Assembly: GCA_964532225.1 (NCBI GenBank)
Contig: CAZHHM010000019.1
Location: 1 to 35,967, forward strand
Length of the DNA: 35,967 nucleotides
Source of the DNA: CAZHHM01 sp964532225
GTDB taxonomy: Bacteria; Margulisbacteria; WOR-1; JAKLHX01
Reading direction: 5' to 3'
In this document: positions 8,276 through 16,299 of the stretch, one piece after another
How the letters are laid out: every line of letters begins with the position of its first letter
Position numbering within the stretch: the first letter of the stretch is position 1
Made by a program: the position numbers and the translations under genes
Notes under the pieces: model-generated
Database searches by the model: none
Told to the model about the DNA's origin: nothing
What the model saw: the letters and a program-made list of their open reading frames with translations, nothing else

Positions 8276-8894
8276 GCGTATCCCCCCATTCAAGGAAGTT
8301 CTTGATCAGCATAAGACCGTTATCCTGGCTTTTTTCTGGATGGAATTGTGTGGCCACGATATTGTCTTTTACGATCGCGGCAGGGAACTCCTGTCCGTAC
8401 GCGCAGACCGCACAGACATCATTTTTATCATTGCATATCATGTGAAAGCTGTGCACAAAATAGAATATCGCATACGCATCTTTTATATCCTTGAATACAG
8501 GATGTTCTTTGACCACCTTTATACTGTTCCATCCCACATGCGGGACCTTGATCTCACGAGAGCTCTTTAACCCGTGCACCTCCCCGTCTATCCAGCCCAG
8601 CCCTTTATGCGACCCGTGTTCACTGCTTGTTTTTGCCAGCAGCTGGAGCCCAAGGCACACGCCCAGGAATGGTTTCTTTTTTTCAAGCACAAGATCTTCA
8701 AGATGCTTGTCAAGTCCGCTCTTTCTCAGATTACCGACCGCATCTCCAAAAGCCCCCACACCTGGGAGGATAATATGAGAACAATCTGAAAGTTCTCCTC
8801 CTCTATCTGTAACTATCGCTTCATAACCCAAATACTCAATGGCATTGACCATCGATTTGATGTTCCCCATACCGTAGTTGACAACCCCTATCAT
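8265..8894 (-). CDS. hisH: HisH-like glutamine amidotransferase subunit
   Basis: Class I glutamine amidotransferase of 209 residues. The nucleophile is Cys80 in GVCLGLQ, and the His/Glu partners are His185 and Glu187 in QFHPEKSQ; the oxyanion strand PGVGAFGD is at 44-51. It hydrolyses glutamine and would channel ammonia through the HisF-like barrel. It overlaps the amidotransferase gene as ATGA and the HisF-like gene by about 11 bases, so the three form one translation-coupled set. No other histidine gene is nearby, and the partner HisF lacks a catalytic Asp, so a role in converting an N-acetyl sugar to an acetamidino sugar is more likely than histidine synthesis. Confidence 0.88.
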   Translation of the reverse strand: MIGVVNYGMGNIKSMVNAIEYLGYEAIVTDRGGELSDCSHIILPGVGAFGDAVGNLRKSGLDKHLEDLVLEKKKPFLGVCLGLQLLAKTSSEHGSHKGLGWIDGEVHGLKSSREIKVPHVGWNSIKVVKEHPVFKDIKDAYAIFYFVHSFHMICNDKNDVCAVCAYGQEFPAAIVKDNIVATQFHPEKSQDNGLMLIKNFLEWGDTLVS

Positions 8895-10081
8895 AGATAA
8901 CCTTTTACTTTGCCGTCATTACCTTTATTTGGCCCTACTGGTTTGTCGACCAGGGTCCGGTCCCATTTGTCCATGTCTGGAAGGGGTTTCCCGTTCTTCA
9001 GCCCGGTCCTGTCAAACTTCCAAGGGTGGACAGCGTGTTTTACAAGCAGCTCATAGAATTCCTCTTCCGATATCTGAAGGATCTCCAAAAAGCTGTCCAA
9101 GGATGCTGGTCTCTTTGCATCATATTGCTCCGCCAGCTTGACCCCTTCTTCTCTGGTCAGCCTACTGTTCCTTATATCGATGCTCGCAAGGTGGTTTGTC
9201 CTGCCATAACCTCTTTTGATATATTTTGCATAATCCCTTATTCCCTGGAACCTGCATTCAATTTTCTCGTAGTCGTATTCAGGAGGTATTCCCTCAACCT
9301 GCTGTCCTTTCCATCCCAATTCTCTTTTGATTATCTCGACCTGCTTTTTAATGTCCCACTTGATGTAACTGCCCAGACATATTGACTCCAGGTTCAGCTT
9401 GAGAATGTCCTTCCTTGGAGGGTATGTGAACATCCAAAGGTCTCTCTTCTCCACCCTGCCTTGAAGGAATTCATACATATCATCTGCCGTTATCCCCTGG
9501 TTCATTACCCGGTTGAAACGTTTCTCGTCGACTTTTTCCTTTTCTTCATAAGAGTACCAGGAATGGTACTCAGCCACTGATTCCCCCCAGAATAGAAGCG
9601 GAACTTCGAATTTAACTGCCATCTGAATGACACCTGCATAGATGCCCGTATGGCAATGCCAGCAAAAATCCCCCCGTCTCTTCAGCGATTCAAGCATCAA
9701 CTCCCTGACAACATGCCAGTTCGGAGTAAACTCAATAACATCTACCCCAAGTTGCTTGAAGGTCCTTGTATTGTTGTCATCTACCAATGGCCGGTAGCCC
9801 CAGTGGTTAAACCTGACAACCAAAGGTTTCATCTTCAGCTGGGTCACAATATACCAGAGCTGGAATGTGCTGTCCTTGCCGCCACTGAACGGGACTATAC
9901 AGTCATACATCCCTTTGCCTTTGTACTTTTTCACAAGATCGTCCAGCTCTTTTTTCCTGGCAGCCCAGTCAATATTCTCGTTCTTGAACTTGATCTGGTT
10001 GCAAACGCTGCAAACACCTTGTTCATCGAACATGATTGTGTCGTGAGTTTCCGGCGTCACACATTTGGTGCAGTACCTCAT
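8891..10081 (-). CDS. N-acetyl sugar amidotransferase (PseA/WbpG family)
   Basis: This 396-residue PP-loop ATPase has two N-terminal CxxC pairs (Cys4/Cys7 and Cys24/Cys27), likely a zinc site, followed by the ATP pyrophosphatase loop SGGKDS (66-71). The family includes PseA and WbpG, which with HisH/HisF-type partners install an amidino group in place of an acetamido oxygen on sugars such as pseudaminic or mannuronic derivatives. A TAAGGAGGATAA ribosome site precedes the ATG. The stop overlaps the HisH-like start. The cytidylyltransferase gene lies 9 bases upstream. The family assignment is secure; whether the substrate is a UDP-sugar or a CMP-nonulosonate is not visible. Confidence 0.88.
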   Translation of the reverse strand: MRYCTKCVTPETHDTIMFDEQGVCSVCNQIKFKNENIDWAARKKELDDLVKKYKGKGMYDCIVPFSGGKDSTFQLWYIVTQLKMKPLVVRFNHWGYRPLVDDNNTRTFKQLGVDVIEFTPNWHVVRELMLESLKRRGDFCWHCHTGIYAGVIQMAVKFEVPLLFWGESVAEYHSWYSYEEKEKVDEKRFNRVMNQGITADDMYEFLQGRVEKRDLWMFTYPPRKDILKLNLESICLGSYIKWDIKKQVEIIKRELGWKGQQVEGIPPEYDYEKIECRFQGIRDYAKYIKRGYGRTNHLASIDIRNSRLTREEGVKLAEQYDAKRPASLDSFLEILQISEEEFYELLVKHAVHPWKFDRTGLKNGKPLPDMDKWDRTLVDKPVGPNKGNDGKVKGYL

Positions 10082-10090
10082 TTATCCTCC

Positions 10091-10813
10091 TTAGTCGGCA
10101 ATTTGTCCGTTCAGCCTTGCGCTCAACAAAGCTTCGGTGATGAAAAAATCGATCATATCGTCAACCTCGAACGACTTCCATTTGGGCACGACATACCCGA
10201 TACATTTGTCATGATAAAAATTCTTTCTGGTCCTTAGCTTATCTATGTGCGATATATATAAGCTTCCTTCGAAGAAGTACAAGTCGTCTATCTCTTGTCT
10301 TCTAAGCACCCTGTAATCCTTGTTGATATACGGCCGGAGATACCTTTCCTCCAGCTTCACAAGGAATTGAGGATGGGCAGACTCAACCCTGCAGATACCT
10401 ACTATACTTTCCGCATCAGGGGTCTCGATGAGGAGCTTTATTGCATTATCCAGATCAGCGCTCTCACGCAATGGTGATGTCGGCTCAAGCATGACCACGA
10501 TATCGAACATTTCACCCGCGTCAGACAGCTGATCAATGGCATGCAGTATTACATCGATCGAAGCCGCGTTGTCGGTGGCGAGTCTCTCGGGTCTCAAAAA
10601 TGGCACATGTGCTCCAGCTTTCCTTGCTATCTCCGCGATCCCCGGGCTATCTGTTGAGACCACAACCTTATCGATATACTTGCTTGAAAGGCCCTGCTCG
10701 ATCGACCATGAGATGAGAGGCTTCCCTACCAGGGGCCTAATATTCTTACCAGGAAGTCCTTTGGACCCTCCTCTTGCAGGGATCACAGCCAAAATCTTTT
10801 TTCCGTTGATCAT
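10091..10813 (-). CDS. acylneuraminate cytidylyltransferase family protein (NeuA/LegF-like)
   Basis: A second CMP-sugar synthetase, 240 residues, with ILAVIPARGGSKGLPGKN (7-24), VVSTDSPGIAEIARKAGAHV and LEPTSPLR (109-116), the last a NeuA/LegF signature that differs from the CIYPTAPF of the PseF copy. It would activate a nonulosonic acid with CTP. It overlaps the CBS-aminotransferase gene as ATGA and precedes the amidotransferase. Two different cytidylyltransferases in two transcription units suggest two distinct nonulosonates (for example pseudaminate-type and legionaminate/sialate-type), or one acting on a modified form. No second NeuB-type synthase is visible in the window. Confidence 0.82.
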   Translation of the reverse strand: MINGKKILAVIPARGGSKGLPGKNIRPLVGKPLISWSIEQGLSSKYIDKVVVSTDSPGIAEIARKAGAHVPFLRPERLATDNAASIDVILHAIDQLSDAGEMFDIVVMLEPTSPLRESADLDNAIKLLIETPDAESIVGICRVESAHPQFLVKLEERYLRPYINKDYRVLRRQEIDDLYFFEGSLYISHIDKLRTRKNFYHDKCIGYVVPKWKSFEVDDMIDFFITEALLSARLNGQIAD

Positions 10814-12225
10814 AGACCTTCCTCTCTAAACACCTCCAGGACCTTCTCCACCGCGCCCGAACCAAGCCTACTTGTGCTCGGAAAGCTGATGCCGGCCTTT
10901 GAGATGATATTGCTTACACTATTGGAGAATGAATACTCTTTGTAGATCTCCATGCTGCTCAAGGAGCAGAAGAACTGCCTTGTTTCGATCCCTCTTGCTT
11001 CAAGCATACCCATAAGCGCACCCCTTTTATCCGCAGGAACGGTAAGGTTAACGAGCCAAGTAATTTTCTCTCTGTCCCTGAGGTCATTTGCCTGGAATTT
11101 TATGCCTTTTAGGACTGAAAGCTTTGTTCTGTATTCATTTTCAACTGCTTCCCTGTCCTTAAGTATGTCATCGATCCTCTCTAGCTGAGCCACTCCAATT
11201 GCTGCCTGCAGATTGGTCATGCGATAGTTATACCCGACCACATCATGGTAGTATTTTTTATCTTTCCTCATGCCATGCCCTCTAAGCACTCGCATTTTTT
11301 CTGCGAGAGCAGGATCATTTGTTACGCACATACCCCCTTCACCGGTTGTTATGACCTTGTTGCCGAAAAATGAGAATGTTGCGATATTCCCGAACGATCC
11401 GACCTTTTTACCCGCGAACTTCGCCCCATGGGCCTCGGCCGCATCTTCAACGACGAAAAGACCATGTCTATTTGCTATCCTCATTATTTTATCCATGTCG
11501 CATGGCTGCCCATAGATATGGACAGGGATTATTGCCTTGGTCCTTGGAGTTATTGCCTTTTCTATCTCTTCAGGATCTATGCACCAGCTGTCATGTTCAA
11601 TATCAACTATTACGGGAGTCGCGTTCGCATGCAAAACACTGTTTATTGTCGCCGCGAATGTAAGGTCCGGAACGATAACCTCATCCCCGGCACCGATACC
11701 GAGCGCGATAAGGGCAAGGTGTATGGCCACTGTGCCGTTCGAAACAGCTATTCCATGATCACAGTCGCAGAATTCGGCAAACTCCCTTTCAAATCGCTCA
11801 ATATATTTTCCCGAGCTGGATATCCAGGTGGAAAGAAAAGCGTCGACCAGATATTCGAGCTCTTTGCCCTTCAGATTGGGCATAGCCACCGGGAGATGGA
11901 GTTTCTTGATCTCAAATACGTCCACCACCCTGAATTCTGAATCCACCACTGGGATTATCCTGATCTTGTCGTTAATCTTTGCGGCCATCTGGTCATATGT
12001 TTCGGTGTCATATGCGAACACAAATCCTTCCGACTTAACTTCCCCGGCTTTTCTTGATAAGTTCTCGTTCGCGAGCAGCAGCCTTCGGATATCACCGTCC
12101 GTCAAGACCCCACAAAGATGGTTGTCGTCATCAACGATAAAAGCAGTGCCTTTGGCACTTTCGTCTATTGCCCTTAAGACCTCTGTAAGAAGACATTCCT
12201 TATTGCAAAGCATCTTTTCTATCAT
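10810..12225 (-). CDS. CBS-domain pair fused to DegT/DnrJ/EryC1/StrS aminotransferase
   Basis: The first ~108 residues are two CBS repeats (GVLTDGDIRRLLL near 40-52, and a second repeat ending VDVFEIKK). The rest (about 115-471) is a PLP-dependent sugar aminotransferase with SNGTVAIHLAL, VVEDAAEAHGA (Asp261) and FSFFGNKVITTGEGG, whose Lys290 should bind PLP. Such enzymes transfer an amino group from glutamate to a keto-sugar nucleotide. CBS pairs bind adenine nucleotides and in nonulosonate loci are usually fused to a nucleotidyltransferase, so this fusion is unusual. The ATG at 12225 overlaps the upstream stop as ATGA; a TTG at 12246 is less likely. It is a candidate for the PseC/LegC step missing from the pseB operon. 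Confidence 0.88.
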   Translation of the reverse strand: MIEKMLCNKECLLTEVLRAIDESAKGTAFIVDDDNHLCGVLTDGDIRRLLLANENLSRKAGEVKSEGFVFAYDTETYDQMAAKINDKIRIIPVVDSEFRVVDVFEIKKLHLPVAMPNLKGKELEYLVDAFLSTWISSSGKYIERFEREFAEFCDCDHGIAVSNGTVAIHLALIALGIGAGDEVIVPDLTFAATINSVLHANATPVIVDIEHDSWCIDPEEIEKAITPRTKAIIPVHIYGQPCDMDKIMRIANRHGLFVVEDAAEAHGAKFAGKKVGSFGNIATFSFFGNKVITTGEGGMCVTNDPALAEKMRVLRGHGMRKDKKYYHDVVGYNYRMTNLQAAIGVAQLERIDDILKDREAVENEYRTKLSVLKGIKFQANDLRDREKITWLVNLTVPADKRGALMGMLEARGIETRQFFCSLSSMEIYKEYSFSNSVSNIISKAGISFPSTSRLGSGAVEKVLEVFREEGL

Positions 12226-13079
12226 TTGATCTTTTCCATTATACAATCGACCGATGCCCTGATCTCATCAACCCCGCCATGGACCTCAAGAGTTATATCC
12301 TTGTCTTTTAGTTGATCCGCATCCAATTCATTGAGGCATCCATTCAGTCCGGCGATACTTCTGTGCATATCGGTCTTACCGTCATTATCACTAACGTGGA
12401 GATATTGCGCGTTCTTGATAAGTCCTTGTATCTCGTTACTGAAGGATTTACCCAACGTATACGATGTGACCTTTAAATGCCCGAGGTCGAGCAGAAGATT
12501 AAAAGCGATCATGTCAGACAGTTCAATGAAGTCTTCAAGGTCAAGGAGCATAAAGGGCCTTTGTCCGTGGAACGCGTCACTATTAGCCTTCGAAAGAACA
12601 TTGTTCTCTACGAACAATTTAATTCCGATGCTATCAGCCTTCTTTTTGAGCTCGGAATACCCCGAGCAGAATCTGTCGATCGATTTTCGTCTGTCATTCA
12701 GTGTTCTGGCTTTAATGTCCGCCCCCATCTCTTTTGGGTCCGGATCAATAAAATACCCGGCATGGAATCCGAATTTCGACGCCCCGAGTTCTTTTGAGAT
12801 ATCCAGAGTGTCCGAAAGCTTTGACAGGGTCCTGCTGAAAATCTCATCATTGAGGGAAGAAAGGTTCATCACAAAACCATCACGCTCAGGAGGAAAATAA
12901 TTGTGGCATACATAGTTCAGGTTGTATTCATCTTTATAACCGAGAAGTATTTCGACGAGTCCGTCCTGGTATCGCGGCCCGCCAGAGAGCTCGATATTTT
13001 TAAAGCCTGATTCGGCAAGCAGTCTGACACCGTCAGCGATATTGTCCGACCTTACGGTTCCGGAAGATACAAATATCAT
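12222..13079 (-). CDS. sugar phosphate isomerase/epimerase, xylose-isomerase-like TIM barrel
   Basis: A 285-residue AP-endonuclease-2-type TIM barrel. Likely metal ligands are Glu158 (FVENN), Asp198 (LLLDLGH), His228 (YLHVSDND) and Glu265 (LEVHGG), in the usual order for the family. Members isomerise or epimerise sugars or sugar acids using a divalent metal. The ATG follows GCGGGGAAATGAA. A 57-base spacer separates it from the SIS isomerase gene; that spacer contains a short GTCTG/CAGAC inverted pair and no clear promoter. The downstream gene overlaps as ATGA. The substrate is unknown; by position it may feed the nonulosonate or heptose branch. Confidence 0.75.
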   Translation of the reverse strand: MIFVSSGTVRSDNIADGVRLLAESGFKNIELSGGPRYQDGLVEILLGYKDEYNLNYVCHNYFPPERDGFVMNLSSLNDEIFSRTLSKLSDTLDISKELGASKFGFHAGYFIDPDPKEMGADIKARTLNDRRKSIDRFCSGYSELKKKADSIGIKLFVENNVLSKANSDAFHGQRPFMLLDLEDFIELSDMIAFNLLLDLGHLKVTSYTLGKSFSNEIQGLIKNAQYLHVSDNDGKTDMHRSIAGLNGCLNELDADQLKDKDITLEVHGGVDEIRASVDCIMEKIK

Positions 13080-13136
13080 TTCATTTCCCCGCCAGAGGAC
13101 CGGGCACAGCCGTCTGCGCGCACAGACCAGATTTCA

Positions 13137-13697
13137 TCATGATCCTACGGCTCCCACGATCGTCTGCAAGATAAACTGATGCGCCGACTCTACCAATCCG
13201 TAGTCCTCGCTCGGAACATAGAAATTAACATCCCCGATGGAGGACAGCTTATTGTCTTTATTAAAACCGCTCAGGGTGATCACAGCACAGCCGATCCCTT
13301 TTGCAGCATGAGCGCCATTTAGGATATTGGCTGACATACCGGAACTGCTGACCGCGATCATCACGTCACCGATGTCCATAAGTTTTTTTACGGGGTATTC
13401 GAACACTTTTTCATATCCAAGATCATTTGACATGCAAGTAAGCAATGCAGGGTCATTAAAAGATGCCGTCCTTATCCCCGCAGACCTTAACAGATCAGCA
13501 TTGACGTGTGATGCTATCGCTGCACTTCCTCCATTTCCGATAACCGATACTTTTTTTGCGGACCGCCCAGCTTCCTTAAGCATGTTTACAGATCTTTCAA
13601 AAGCCTCTTCAGTCCCGATCTCATTTCCGCGCCTGTCAAAAGCCTTAACCGTACTTAACAGCTTGCAAAACTCGTTCGTTCGTTCTTTCAAACGCAT
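13137..13697 (-). CDS. SIS-domain sugar isomerase, GmhA-like
   Basis: A 186-residue sugar isomerase (SIS) domain protein with VIGNGGSAAIASHVNADLL (52-70), CMSNDLGYEKVFEY and AVSSSGMSANIL, the pattern of sedoheptulose-7-phosphate isomerase (GmhA) and related proteins. GmhA makes D-glycero-D-manno-heptose 7-phosphate, the first step to NDP-heptoses. A strong AAAGGAG site precedes the ATG. It lies 13 bases after the PfkB kinase gene and close to a cytidylyltransferase-fold gene, together a plausible isomerase-kinase-nucleotidyltransferase set. Substrate identity is inferred from that context. Confidence 0.8.
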   Translation of the reverse strand: MRLKERTNEFCKLLSTVKAFDRRGNEIGTEEAFERSVNMLKEAGRSAKKVSVIGNGGSAAIASHVNADLLRSAGIRTASFNDPALLTCMSNDLGYEKVFEYPVKKLMDIGDVMIAVSSSGMSANILNGAHAAKGIGCAVITLSGFNKDNKLSSIGDVNFYVPSEDYGLVESAHQFILQTIVGAVGS

Positions 13698-13710
13698 GAC
13701 ATCTCCTTTG

Positions 13711-14775
13711 TTAAGATAGCAGGACCTTTGTCAGGTCCAATATCTCCTGTTTTTCTATCGGCCTTTTATTCCCCATTATCTGCACAGCGATCGCGCCGAC
13801 CACATTACCTATGAAGGACACCGTATCGACGTCCATTCCTTTTGCCAGACATAAAGAAGTAAAAGCAAAGAACGCATCCCCCGCACCGATGGTGTCCACC
13901 ACCTTAGTTGAGAATATCGGGGTCAGATTTACCTTGCCGTTCTTGCCGACACCTACCGAACCGTTCTTGCCAAGTGTAACAAAGACGTTGCCCGCTTTGA
14001 TGAGTTTTCGTACCCTCTTTACAAGTGAAGGGATGTCCTTATACTTCTGTTGCACTGCCAGTCTCAGTTCCGTTTCGTCCAAACATACGAAGTATGGCCT
14101 CTGGTAGCGAGTTATCAGGTTATATCCCATATTGGCGGCATTGGTCTGGGCGTTAACAGCGTACTTCTTAGAGTATTTACGTATCGCTTTCTTGACCGGT
14201 TCAGTGATCAGACCATGGCCAAAATCCGACACGAGCACGATATCATATCCCCCAGCATGCAGCCGCAGATATTCGATCACCTTCTTTTCGATGTTCTTCT
14301 CGATAGGCTCATCGTTCATATAGTTGACCTCGAAGATCTTCTGACCGAGGTACTGGTCCATGTATCTTCTCTTTACTATCGTTTGGCTGTTCTCTCGGAA
14401 AAAGTATTTTACGCTGATATTTGGCTTCAGTTTAGATGATACGAAAGCGTCTTTAGGATCTGTCTTGCCAAGCATAGTGACCAATTGTACGGATCCGGCC
14501 ATACCTGCAACGTGATTGGCGACCGCAAAGGCCCCACCAGCATATGATTCGCTTGTGAGATATTTATGCACGACGATCGGGTTCTTCGCTGACCTGCCCA
14601 TTGACTGGCAAAAGACGTATTCATCTATGATCCCGTCACCTATTATCAGAACCTTCAGATTTTTTAGCTGGTCCAGCATTTTCGAGACTTTACTGAACGA
14701 GTTCGCTTTTTTGAACTCCTTCAGGAACTGCCTGGTTTCCTTGGGAATCAGCTCAAGGATATATCTGTTCTTCAT
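13711..14775 (-). CDS. PfkB-family sugar kinase, HldE kinase-domain-like
   Basis: A 354-residue ribokinase-fold protein. After a ~40-residue leader, VLIIGDGIIDEYVF and the AGGAFAVANHVA segment align with the start of the heptose-7-phosphate kinase domain of HldE. The catalytic motif is DTIGAGDAFFA with Asp300 as the likely base. Compared with HldE, the internal DPKG and TPNLSEFE phrases are replaced by QTNAANMGYN and CLDETELRL, so it is a diverged member and may act on another sugar phosphate. It overlaps the nucleotidyltransferase gene as ATGA, mirroring the two halves of HldE as separate genes. Confidence 0.8.
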   Translation of the reverse strand: MKNRYILELIPKETRQFLKEFKKANSFSKVSKMLDQLKNLKVLIIGDGIIDEYVFCQSMGRSAKNPIVVHKYLTSESYAGGAFAVANHVAGMAGSVQLVTMLGKTDPKDAFVSSKLKPNISVKYFFRENSQTIVKRRYMDQYLGQKIFEVNYMNDEPIEKNIEKKVIEYLRLHAGGYDIVLVSDFGHGLITEPVKKAIRKYSKKYAVNAQTNAANMGYNLITRYQRPYFVCLDETELRLAVQQKYKDIPSLVKRVRKLIKAGNVFVTLGKNGSVGVGKNGKVNLTPIFSTKVVDTIGAGDAFFAFTSLCLAKGMDVDTVSFIGNVVGAIAVQIMGNKRPIEKQEILDLTKVLLS

Positions 14776-15263
14776 TTGTCACCTCCGCATAAATACTTGT
14801 TTATCAGTTCAGTTGATGAAAATACCATCTCATGGGTGAATTTGAGCTCCGCGCCGATCTCTTTCACGACTTCACTTTCCTTTTGGATCTTACCAGTCTT
14901 ATCTTCGAGCTTTTCGAATTCCTGTCCTTTAACATAGACATCAGGCCTTAATACTCTCAAAGTCTCCTCCGCGGTCGGCCATTCATTGACGGCCACATAG
15001 TCCACACATTCAAGGGCCGCGACACACTCAGCCCTTATCATTTCATTAAAGACCGGCCGCCCGGGTCCTTTATCCACGAACTTGTCAGGGGTTACTGTCA
15101 CAACAAGAACATCCCCCATTCTTTTTGCCGACTGGAAGTACTTTATATGTCCCGGATGCATAAGATCGAAACATCCGTGGCAATGAACGATCTTCTTTCC
15201 TTCTTTCTTTTGGGAAAGGAGTATGTTCGACAGCTCTTTTATGTTCCTGATCTTCTTATCCAT
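14772..15263 (-). CDS. cytidylyltransferase-fold nucleotidyltransferase, HldE C-domain (RfaE2)-like
   Basis: A 163-residue protein with CHGCFDLMHPGHIKYFQSAK, where HPGH (36-39) is the nucleotide-binding HxGH motif, and a closing FSSTELI in place of the usual ISST-type motif. The closest family I recognise is the ADP-heptose-forming half of HldE. The ATG at 15263 is preferred over one at 15314. It has a GGCGGAG site and gives the MDKKIRNIKEL start, whereas the longer form adds an Arg-rich leader encoded within the previous gene. It overlaps that gene by 8 bases. It probably transfers a nucleotide to the sugar phosphate produced by the neighbouring kinase. Confidence 0.82.
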   Translation of the reverse strand: MDKKIRNIKELSNILLSQKKEGKKIVHCHGCFDLMHPGHIKYFQSAKRMGDVLVVTVTPDKFVDKGPGRPVFNEMIRAECVAALECVDYVAVNEWPTAEETLRVLRPDVYVKGQEFEKLEDKTGKIQKESEVVKEIGAELKFTHEMVFSSTELINKYLCGGDK

Positions 15264-16299
15264 GTTTCTCCGCCTCGTTGATCGAAGCCCACAGCTCGGG
15301 GACAGTTGCGGCATGATCGCCTCTTATATAATTGCTCTCGCCGCCGTCAAGGGTCCGCACAAGGAGAGTCTTCAGCGGACGGAAGTAGTAGGCAGGGTGT
15401 GTTTTTTGCAGATCGTTTGATGGAAGGTAGCCGGAAGCCGGTGGCCTGTGGCCGGGTTCCTGTCTACCGGCTACCGGCCCCTGGCTACCGGCTACTGGCT
15501 CCTGGCTCCCAACATCCTGCAGATCACAAACAACCGTCATAAAATCCTTTATCGAAGAACCTTTCTGTGCGGCGACGTTCCTCGCCATGCTTAGTGCTTT
15601 CAGGAATACTTCCGGTCCCATGACCGCGGTCCCAAAGTTCAAAAGGACACCGCCTGACAAATTCTTTAAAACTTCAGCGTATGCCAAAAAATCGTTGTAT
15701 GAAAGAGCGCCGGAAGCAGCAGCATCGAAGTTCGGGTGTTCGTGTATGATGTCGTAGCCGACGCCTATGTGCACGGTCACTGGCACATTTAGTTTAAAAG
15801 CTTGTGCGAAGATACTTATATCCTTGTACTTGAATCCTTCCTTCAGTATGTGCTCCCCAAGAGCAGCGCCGTAGCCGGCAGCAGGGTCTTGTTTAAATGT
15901 TTTGTTGATGACATCATTGATCGCCCCCGTCTCTTTCCAAAGTCCGAACTTGCCGTCCTTGATGTACTTTGCCACACTTTCGGTGGTTGCACCGATAAGA
16001 GCGAACTCGAAATCGTGTATAGCACATGCCCCGTTAACGGCGATACAGCTGATATATCCCCTCTTCATAAGGTCGATGACATATTTCTGGACACCTGCCC
16101 TTATCACATGCGCGCCCATCGAAAGCACTACCGACCGGCCTTCTTTCTTTGCCTTAATTATCCCTTCGCCGATCTTCCTCCATTCAGCTGAAGGTCTTAT
16201 AGAACGGTCGATCTCCTTGATCACGGAAAGGTCCAGATCATTGACCCTCTCGGTCAACGGCCTTAGCTGCAGTTCGTTCCTGTCGAACATCTTTGTCAT
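15256..16299 (-). CDS. deoxyhypusine-synthase-like protein of a sugar-module, with in-frame repeat insertion
   Basis: A 347-residue protein containing SMGAHVIRAGVQKYVIDL, NGACAIHDFEFALIG and HIGVGYDIIHEHPNFD, which recall the NAD-binding fold of the deoxyhypusine synthase family. Homologues of this type accompany heptose-type gene sets in other bacteria (recollection, not checked). Its reaction is unknown. Residues ~259-295 (between two copies of DLQ) are a low-complexity PVAGSQG-type stretch encoded by the repeat at 15407-15525; without it the protein would be 310 residues and the conserved-looking HPAYYFRPLKTLLVRT would follow directly. The start overlaps the fcl stop as ATGA. Whether the insertion abolishes activity cannot be told. 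Confidence 0.7.
   Translation of the reverse strand: MTKMFDRNELQLRPLTERVNDLDLSVIKEIDRSIRPSAEWRKIGEGIIKAKKEGRSVVLSMGAHVIRAGVQKYVIDLMKRGYISCIAVNGACAIHDFEFALIGATTESVAKYIKDGKFGLWKETGAINDVINKTFKQDPAAGYGAALGEHILKEGFKYKDISIFAQAFKLNVPVTVHIGVGYDIIHEHPNFDAAASGALSYNDFLAYAEVLKNLSGGVLLNFGTAVMGPEVFLKALSMARNVAAQKGSSIKDFMTVVCDLQDVGSQEPVAGSQGPVAGRQEPGHRPPASGYLPSNDLQKTHPAYYFRPLKTLLVRTLDGGESNYIRGDHAATVPELWASINEAEKHG
15407..15525. repeat. heptamer-repeat insertion with 8-bp flanking direct repeat
   Basis: The sequence TGCAGATC occurs at 15407-15414 and again at 15518-15525, a spacing of 111 bases (37 codons). Between the copies, 15426-15510 is made of near-heptamers: GGTAGCC, GGAAGCC, GGTGGCC, TGTGGCC, GGGTTCC, an octamer TGTCTACC, then GGCTACC, GGCCCCT, GGCTACC, GGCTACT, GGCTCCT, GGCTCCC. 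The first group is GGNNGCC and the second is its reverse complement pattern, so the element could form a hairpin. It reads through in frame within the deoxyhypusine-synthase-like gene. I see no second copy in this window. The direct repeat suggests, but does not prove, insertion by a mobile or replicating short element. Confidence 0.8.

Noticed and set aside
7496..8894. HisF/HisH as part of a histidine operon
   Set aside because: No other his gene is nearby, the HisF-like protein has Leu at the first catalytic Asp position, and both genes are coupled to an N-acetyl sugar amidotransferase.
13080..13136. 57-base spacer with a GTCTG/CAGAC inverted pair as possible terminator or internal promoter
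   Set aside because: The stem is 5 bp, no T-run follows on the minus strand, and no -10/-35 pair is visible. It is recorded only as a spacer.
15426..15510. Heptamer units as a CRISPR array or ordinary microsatellite
   Set aside because: Units are contiguous, 7 bases, with no spacers, and half are in inverse orientation. They do not fit a CRISPR, and the flanking 8-bp repeat fits insertion better than simple slippage.
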